A stretch of 64,000 nt of DNA. Source: Reticulitermes lucifugus. Its lineage: Eukaryota; Arthropoda; Insecta; Blattodea; Rhinotermitidae. The stretch covers positions 257 to 64,256 of the forward strand of contig JAKCWW010000844.1 of the NCBI GenBank assembly GCA_026260175.1, in the 5' to 3' direction. Below, in pieces: positions 56,691 to 64,000 of this stretch. Every line of letters starts with the position of its first letter. Within the stretch, counting starts at the first letter, position 1. The translations under genes and the position numbers were made by a program. Below the pieces are notes generated by a model, which searched no databases, was not told where the DNA came from, and was given only the letters and a program-made list of their open reading frames with translations.

Positions 56691-58299
56691 AGCACCAAAA
56701 AAGAGCACTTGCACACAACACGGTTGATCGCCCCTCTTACTCCCCTTTTTAATTTGTATATCACAGCGGGATGACAGATATAAAATATGTATGAATGAAT
56801 ATACACATACTGGCTCAGTCATAAACACAACATTAAATAGTATAAAGTACAGGGGGCTGTGCCCGATAACACCAGTTTTTTGCTGTGAGCAGCCCGTGTA
56901 AAATTATTTGCCAATACCAAAATTCAAATATTGCTTTTCTATTTACCCTCAAGTACTGATGTTTACAACAATACTGCTCTCTCTACCTCTCCTCATATTT
57001 TCTTCCCATGATACTGCCACTTACAACTAACCTCAGATAGAAATATTCCTGAATATATTAGTTTCGTGATTTTGATGCACCCTGCAATTATCTTACTTGC
57101 AAGCTCTTCATCTAGAGCTAGACAATTTCTGCTCCAATCTTGTTTTTTTTTTAATTTCTGCGTCTTCAAAGTATTTAGAAGAATGTGAATGGCATGCACC
57201 TCATCACGACATAGTGGACATTTTCTCCCTCTACACCACCCCATAGTCACTTCACTTTTTCAAATCCCCGTTCCAAGTCAAGCTACCCCTCTTCTCACAT
57301 TTATATTACAATAAGTTATATTACCTCCCTCCCCCCCCCCCAGCTTTTACGTCATAAGAAAAACTACTGAAGGTTTGACTCTAGCATTTGCTAAGACGGT
57401 CATGGTGTGGCGTTTAATTAAGTACATAATGAAAGAATATACTGTGACACCTCTAAAAAATTAATTCCCATTGGCTGAAGTTTACAAAATTTTCGTTGTC
57501 TTTAACCAAGTTTCACCTCCGCATAAAAGTGTGGGAACTGCCACCACTTGATAAAGTTTAAATTTGCCTCTTTGCTTACTTGTTCTTTTAATGTTTTATA
57601 GCGCTATACAACCACAAAATGCACGCTATCGTTCTCAATAAAATATTTTAACTTCACATTTCTGTTCCCAAGAATCTCTGGTATTAAAACTCGAAGGGTC
57701 AACACAGCTAACAGGCTATAAACTATCACACTGGGAACTTTTCTGAGTCATTTCAATTCAATGAAATCCACACTAAAAAAAACGTATTTCCTTAATATTA
57801 ATTTTAATAATATCATCCCATACACCTCACGTTCTCAATGTGCTAGTTTCTAAAGCGTTTCTCCAGTAGAATTCTGCGTTAGTAGTAGTAGTAGTAGTAG
57901 TAGTCGTAGCAGTACAGCCTACGTGCACCCAGAATTCTATCCACTGACTGGCATAGTTGTAAAACTTGGTCCCTCAACATAAGTTTGAAATAAACTTGAA
58001 AGTTTAAAGACAAAATGCGCAGCAAATCATTTAAGCCTAACAAAAAATTAGTTCGCAGGAAATACGGAAAGCTACAAAAAACTAATAATAACAGTAATTA
58101 TTATCATGATTATTATTATTCTTATCACCTTTTTGCAGGGTATGTACAATTATATACCTGAAAAACATGTTTCTGGAGAATATAATATTGCAGATATTCT
58201 GTTGTTTTATTGTTACTTTTGATTACAAATTCCTTTCTTTTCATTTTTCGTAATCACCCCCGCATAAAAAAACGGCAGTCTCCTATTCACTGGATACCA
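56691..58299. other. No gene seen; (AGT)n at 57,881-57,907
   Basis: AT-rich with a poly-C run near 57,331-57,341. ATTATTATCATGATTATTATT near 58,097 is a simple near-palindrome. No exon. Confidence 0.45.
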
Positions 58300-58304
58300 G
58301 GAAA

Positions 58305-58432
58305 CGTTTCACAGGATGTAAAAAGCCTGGGCCGCAAAGGTGAGCAATCACCTCAAAAGAATGCAGAGGCTAAAAGTTAGTGGAACTATACCTATACGCC
58401 TTCATGGCGAGCACAGGGACAACTTTACCATG
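58305..58432 (+). mobile_element. tRNA-SINE family A, distal fragment
   Basis: CCTGGGCCGCAAAGGTGAGC stands where the GGCCGGGGCGT-GAGCTGACC block should be. Then AGTGGAACTATACCTATACG and the 3' end CCTTCATGGCGAGCACAGGG plus ACAACTTTACC. Confidence 0.6.
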
Positions 58433-59808
58433 ACTGCCATTCTGTCATTATGTAACATCAGACTTGTTAGTAATTAATAAAGGAACTACAAAATGGACTC
58501 AATAAATCAAAGGGAAAGGCATCCATTCTTCAGTCAGGAGTAAGCTTACACCCTCGACTTTCGCCGAAGGGACTTATGCCTACATAAAGAGTAGGAAAGT
58601 TTTCCAAAATTCTAGGAGCAATCCCAAAATTCTAGGCGCCAGAAGGGTGATATGAAGCAATTTCCATACTGAGGACCCACAAATATTAGGTGCTACGGTA
58701 CAAAATTCAGTCGCCCGTGCGACATGATGCCCGGAATTTGTGCACCCCGGCCTACACATCATGCACATTCAGCGAAATGTGATTTAAATTGTCCCGCACG
58801 GATTATAATAGTGAATCAAAGAGAGGGTTATTGGTGGACATGAGAATAGTCTAATTGTCCTGTTGAAATTTCACGGGACTTTATACTGGTACTAATCCTA
58901 ATACAGAAACCTAATATTCAGTATTACAAACTACTGCTACAGAACATCGTAAAATAACCGAACGAATACACTTCAAATATTCCTGGGTGACTAACAAAAC
59001 CCTGTGTATTATTTATATGAGATTTGCACATGAAACCTGGAATGTAGTTCACACCGTTGTATTATGAACAAATATGATAGGTAATATCGTTACGCTTCTG
59101 AAGGCGATTTCACTATGTTTGGTTCGTTCAGAATAGCACGTCACATACGACAGAACAGAGAACAGAACATCATGACTCTTATGTTTTGCTGTCACTTCGC
59201 GCGCAATTTAAAATTTAGAGTTGTAGGAAAATTACTTATACGGCAGTCAGCTTTTAAGCCAGTTGTTCGTGAGCAACATGGCTCAGGTGATTGGAGAGCA
59301 TGTATAGTCTACAATAAATGACGTTCCTACTCCGAGTGTCTAGAGATTCATGTTTCCAAATTTCGAACTCCGTCACAGCTAATGTCGTCCTAAGAGATCG
59401 TCTTCAAAAGTTTAGTGTGATCAAGCTAGCCGAGAAGCATTTCTATAAAACCCGAACTTCCAACTCATTACATTGTTTTAAAATAAACTACGTTGAAGCA
59501 TGTCATTAAATCCAATTCGCATTTCACTCGCCAATATTCTAATAGCTATTTTAATGTCATCCTCCTACGCAGGCCTACACTTTCAAGTTGTCTTATTTCC
59601 GCAAATTTTACCACAAAATTGTACAAATATTTTTAGTTTACACCGTGTCTGCTACAAGCCCTACCCACCGTATCCTCAATTTAATAACCGAAAAAAAAAA
59701 TTTATATATATATGTGTGGTGAGTGCAGTGAATGCAGCCTCTTAAGGGGTAATGAGATAAAAGTAAAAATTCGCATTCGATCACTGAAATTTTTCCTGTG
59801 ACTGAGTA
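58433..59808. other. No feature seen
   Basis: AT-rich; short frames without domains. Confidence 0.4.
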
Positions 59809-59811
59809 AAG

Positions 59812-60078
59812 GTAAAGGTCGCAACGTCACATTCCATTGGAGACACAGAGGGAGAGTAAGTAGAGGTATAGCTCTACCCACGTTTAACCCCGGCGCTAGA
59901 TGGGGAGGATGGTCAATTCCACACCCCGGCTGCTTTACCCCCGTGAAAGAGACCCGGTACCCATTGTCCAAGGAGGTTGGATTGGTATCAGGGCCGGTCT
60001 CGCCCTCACCGGGGTTCGAACCCCGAGTCGTCCAGCCGTTTGCAAGTCACTATCCGACTACGCCATCTGTGCCCACAG
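59812..60078 (-). mobile_element. tRNA-SINE family A (subfamily 2)
   Basis: Minus-strand head GATGGCGTAGTCGGATAGTG, B box GGGGTTCGAACCCC, body GGGGGTAAAGCAGCCGGGGT and CCATCTAGCGCC, then GGGTAGAGCTATACCTCTAC as in the 27.0 kb copy. The tail is ACCTTTACTC. The segment between B box and body is shortened by a deletion. Confidence 0.85.
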
Positions 60079-60940
60079 CGTTTGAATGTAATTTTTTAAA
60101 TGACTCCTAAAACAGAACATTTTACGCTGAGCAGCTACTAGCCCTTCGTGCAACACAGTTCGGAGGACCTTTCTTCGTCGGCTGCGCGTGACTGTTCATT
60201 CACTATATTTGCAGCTATCCTCTATATCTGGAGAAACTTTTCAGTTTGTAAAATGTACGTTGGAATTGATTGGGTGCGTAAGCAGAATAAGAGAGACAAG
60301 AACATAGGCTATACGGTCTACAGCATTCTGATCAGGAAACTTCTCGGAAAAAGAGATTTGCTTTGGTATCAGCGACGTTGGAACTTCAGGCTGTGTTGTC
60401 ACAATGTCAGTTAAAGGCAGTAACGGAAAACGATCTGTAACTCACATGTTAAATAATACATATACAAAAAAAATATTGTTTTAAAACTACTTACATTACC
60501 AATCAACTGAAATCCACCACGACACACATTATCCAATACCAAGAGTACCACATAATAAGAAATATCTCAGATGCTAGTATTGTGTTTTGCTTAGATGCAT
60601 GGAAAAGGATCACTCTTCCGTTTAGTGAGAACAAAGTTATGTTACCTTGCAGATCGTTTTAATAAAATATAAGTCAATTAAGCAAAGAAAATGAAAAGGA
60701 AACTTGAAACTCCAATTATTACAAATTTCCAAAGGAAACAGGGGATTATTCCAGACTTTAGAAAAGAGATGTTACAGGAAGTAAGTCCTAGCGTTAAGAG
60801 GATGCGATACAAAGATCATTCTACAACAAAAATAGAGTAAATAACCGACCACGAGTATGAATATACGTAGTTAACTTACATAGTGTTCGTTAAATGTAAA
60901 TATCGAAGTGGGACGCTCTTTGTTTTCGTTATGAAACGCG
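60079..60940. other. No feature seen
   Basis: AT-rich; an 88-codon plus-strand frame at 60,148-60,414 is unassigned. Confidence 0.4.
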
Positions 60941-60944
60941 TGCA

Positions 60945-61130
60945 CGTATTGCAGCAGACTGCTGGCCCCAAGATAAAAAGTACCAGGTGCGAAGCAGAGG
61001 CAAGCTGGTGCGTGCCATCCATCCATCTACCCAGTCAGCCAGGTTGCTCGCTCGGGTATCACCTGGCCCTCTAGCATGTGCACCTTTCCAGACAACAGGC
61101 GTCCCACCGACCGCCGACAAGCCTACCCTA
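60945..61130. other. GC-richer block of unknown nature
   Basis: Composition rises sharply, with CATCCATCCATC and several GTGC/GCAC motifs; both strands are open over it. No SINE box or exon border recognised. It may be a repeat fragment. Confidence 0.3.
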
Positions 61131-62340
61131 AATAACGTTCAATTTACGAGACAAGAAAAGAACCCCGAAGAAAATAAAGTGGGGGAAAAAAGAGATGGAA
61201 TGACTGAAAAGAATCGAACAAGAAGAAAACGGAAACCTTCTGGACAAGGACATTCGTAAGAACGGAAGGAGACCTGGGCGAAGTATGAGAAGTGTATTTA
61301 CGTACAGTGTGGATACTGAAATATGCAACATCCTGTCGTATGGACACTGCCGCACAGCAGAGTGATAGATACGCTATCTTAACTCACGTGAGTTTAGTTT
61401 AACGTGTAACTTACATTTACTTTATCATTTTTAAATAAAGATATAAAAACGCAAGACTTGTGAATAAGTGTTAGGGAAGGTAAAAAAACCCGACACAAAA
61501 GAAAATAAGTGCAATTACATTGCACAATTTGATTTTGAATCTACAAATGTTTCTGCACGTTAATGTAGTTAATTCCATGTCGATTGAATAAGCTGCATAT
61601 AATCAACGACACGACCTCTATGAATAATTGAATAAAACGGATGTGCAGTGACGTAGTCATGGCATATTTATTTCTCCGTTGGAAAAGCTGTCGAACGCCA
61701 ATAGGACTACTTTCTTGAAGGCCGAACTAAAGGCCATGCTACCTCTTATGTGAGGTTTGGCCAAAGACGAAGTCTACAAATTTAAACCAACGGCTACTGA
61801 TGAATTCCAAAACGAAATCAGATATGCTGGCAGGGAAATCATACACAGTGGCTACTGGAATGAATCCCTTACCTAGCGGTAAAATTGTCGAAGGGTACGC
61901 CTGACCACTCTTCGCATCTAGTCAAGATTAGGAATTCGTAGATTTTATTTCCACTCGCCAGTACTTCTTCACAATATTGTGTTTCAGCACAGAGAAAAGA
62001 AAATGCCATCTTAACCACTGTAGTATACCACGTGACTTCTTTAATAAAAATCTGTTAAACTGTACCTATCAGTTTACAAAAGTGTGTGGACAAAGCTGAA
62101 GACAACGTTGAAATAGGTATACGATTTAACTGATAATTGTAATAAAGTAAATTCTAATACATAGTCGTCATTATACATAAATATTTTCATCCATTTTCAT
62201 TTCATTTTCAGATATTCTGTTTTACTAATTTCGTAGTTCTGATAAGAACTTTAAGTCTTGTCGATTGTAGCAGCCTACTCTTATCAAATAAATTTCCCAC
62301 GGCAAAGTATCAATTACATAGAAATATGTAGCATATACAT
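61131..62340. other. No gene seen; faint SINE A traces
   Basis: AT-rich. Around 61,855-61,925 GGTAAAATTGTCGAAGGGTA and CTGACCACTCTTCGCATCTA resemble a very old family A body. Confidence 0.35.
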
Positions 62341-62341
62341 A

Positions 62342-62627
62342 AAGGTAAAGCTTCCCCTCTCCAAGGCATGAATGCATATAGGGGGAGCAGAATTGTAGCT
62401 CCATTCATTCCTAAGTTCGGTACTAGATGGAGGTACGTGGTTAAATTCACATCCCGGCCGCCTTACTCCCGGGAAAGAACCCAGGTACCAATCGACTAGG
62501 AGGCTGGGTGGGTACTAGAGCCGGTCTTGACGTTTCGGATAAAAGATAAATCTCGTGTCCCTACCGGGATTCAAACCCCGGACCGTCCAGTCCGTAACCC
62601 AGTCACTGTACCAACTACATGTAGCCT
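62342..62627 (-). mobile_element. tRNA-SINE family A, near full length
   Basis: Minus-strand head GTAGTTGGTACAGTGACTGG, B box GGGTTTGAATCCCGG, body GGGAGTAAGGCGGCCGGGAT, CTCCATCTAGTACCG, CCCCCTATATGCATTCATGC and tail TTTACCTTT. Imperfect flanking repeats GTAGCATATACAT / GTAGCCTATGCAT suggest a target duplication of 13 bp. Confidence 0.82.
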
Positions 62628-63752
62628 ATGCATATTGTACAGAGATACAAAGCTAGCTATGCCAATCAGCCAACGCTTCTTGTTGCATTCAAGACGTTTA
62701 TTCAGCCCGCATATCTTCATAGGGTAGTATGATGATTTGTAAAGTGGAAATAGGAAAGTGGTCGAAGCCTGATTTAAATAATCACTCCGGAATTTGCCTG
62801 CATGAAGTTGAAAAGAAAAACAGAAAACGCCAATCCGGACTGGAGCCGAGCTTCCAAACCGGGACCTCTAGACTTCGAAGACAATTTATAGGTACTGTGC
62901 TGCGACCCTAGATGAAAGCAGTACTTCACAGCTTTAGTAAATTTGAGTAAAGGGAGGTTTTCTTATATGCAAGCTTGCATACTTTTAACACTGAAAAATA
63001 TACCTGTTTGTCAAACAACATAAATACAAATAAAACTAAGAGCTGCAACTAACATGCAGACTCCTGAATTATACAAATACTACAAATAAATAGACAAGTA
63101 GAAATAAAAATGTTTGAATGTTACGGACAGAGCAAGACCGCACAGGCAGTGTCATCGAATATGACAGTAAGGAGGTTGAAACTATGACGGTGCAAACACG
63201 CATGAAAAAGCGAGCAGGCCTAACCTAGTTCATTGCTTATGCCGGCCGTACGCAACGTCATACATACACTAAAAGTCCTGTGCATGACTGCTGCCTGAGT
63301 ACAGTTAAAGGCGAGCGACAGTGGAAGGTGCACTGACTCCAATAGCATCTGCCCACTCGCCAGGATCGTCGGTGTTTTTCAATGGAAAGTATTCTCGCTC
63401 TGTTCACTTTATAATAATTTATTTTGGAACCAAAGAGGCGTCATTCTTATTTAAGCACTCATGCAGAAATTCTTGTAGACTATGATTGGTCTAACTACAA
63501 TTTCTGTTTTTGTGACAGCCAATTGGCTTAGAAGGTATTGTGTAAGAAAACACACTGATAAGATTTCTGTTGTATTTAAAATCGGAGACTGCCAGCAAAA
63601 TACTCACATTTAAAATTATGAGCAGTTCTGTGGTAGCTATCTTACATACCTTCCATCGAATAAATCTTCATCGTTACGTGTCTGAAAGAATTTCTAAAAC
63701 ATCTGCTACACAAAAAATTCACGGCGGCGATTCAATATCTGTCAATTATCGT
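62628..63752. other. No feature seen
   Basis: AT-rich; no exon, repeat end or SINE box beyond the copies on either side. Confidence 0.4.
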
Positions 63753-63754
63753 AA

Positions 63755-63932
63755 GGGAGTCGGGGCAGTGTAGTCTGTATAGTGACTAGGCTACAGCCTG
63801 GAAGTCCGCGGAATCGTGTTTCGATTTCCGGCAGAGGAAAACTTTATCTCTTCTGAAAAGCGTCCAGATCGGCTCTGGGACCAGCCCAGCCAGGAGGATC
63901 TCCTGAAGAAAAGGAATGTATCACTAATGTCG
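63755..63932 (+). mobile_element. tRNA-SINE family A, 5' part
   Basis: Head GGGCAGTGTAGTCTGTATAG, then GACTAGGCTACAGCCTGGAA and B-box remnant GTTTCGATTTCCGGCAG. It continues with TTTATCTCTTCTGAAAAGCG, TCCAGATCGGCTCTGGGACC and CAGCCAGGAGGATCTCC. It then diverges (TCACTAATGTCGAGATGACA), so the distal body is lost or rearranged. Confidence 0.7.
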
Positions 63933-64000
63933 AGATGACAAGACATTGTTACTCTACATTTGCATGCTAATATCACCATTAGCATTGTAGTTGCATTATA

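Overview
The window is animal nuclear DNA, almost certainly from an insect. It carries a split gene with spliceosomal GT-AG introns, very low coding density, two runs of N, two tRNA-derived SINE families, 5'-truncated LINEs and several DNA-transposon remnants. The LINE peptides and the SINE heads recall cockroach and termite (polyneopteran) repeats; that placement is inference from memory and was not searched.

Region 1 to 10.76 kb, minus strand: the first eight coding exons of HERC1, the giant RLD/HECT ubiquitin ligase. The start codon is near 10,756 and the reading frame runs leftward to 255. Phases agree at all seven junctions and give about 639 residues: the N-terminal helical region, then most of the first RCC1-like propeller (RLD1). 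The rest of the gene lies beyond the left edge. The introns hold two SINEs, a pogo-like DNA transposon and a foldback repeat. A CpG-dense patch near 11.45 kb is the best promoter guess.

Region 10.8 to 64 kb: mostly intergenic or intronic DNA built from repeats. I find no second complete gene. Two open stretches deserve a check: a minus-strand exon-like ORF with a good acceptor (17,970-18,394) and a plus-strand 99-residue ORF with a signal-peptide-like start (48,534-48,833). The identifiable repeats are tRNA-SINE family A (at least 15 pieces), tRNA-SINE family B (three copies), LINE 3' ends (seven, two with target-site duplications), a hAT element with an 8-bp duplication, a CpG-rich MITE-like element, tandem repeats and microsatellites.

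The most interesting signal is a dispersed set of about a dozen short motifs with the layout of a hammerhead ribozyme: CUGANGA, a stem-loop, GAAA, then a very short helix III that is usually a palindrome (ACGU, ACAUGU, ACUAGU, AUAU), then UH. They lie in inverted-repeat or foldback elements at 9.8, 11.6, 28.0, 28.8, 36.5, 36.9, 40.1, 42.1, 45.2, 51.0, 52.8 and 56.7 kb. The best is a 558-bp element at 36,438-36,995, flanked by an 11-bp direct repeat, with two hammerhead cores in inverted arms. Hammerheads with minimal helix III, thought to act as dimers, are known from the terminal repeats of Penelope-like elements and from metazoan retrozymes. Assigning these copies to such elements is inference, because no reverse transcriptase or GIY-YIG domain was seen next to them.
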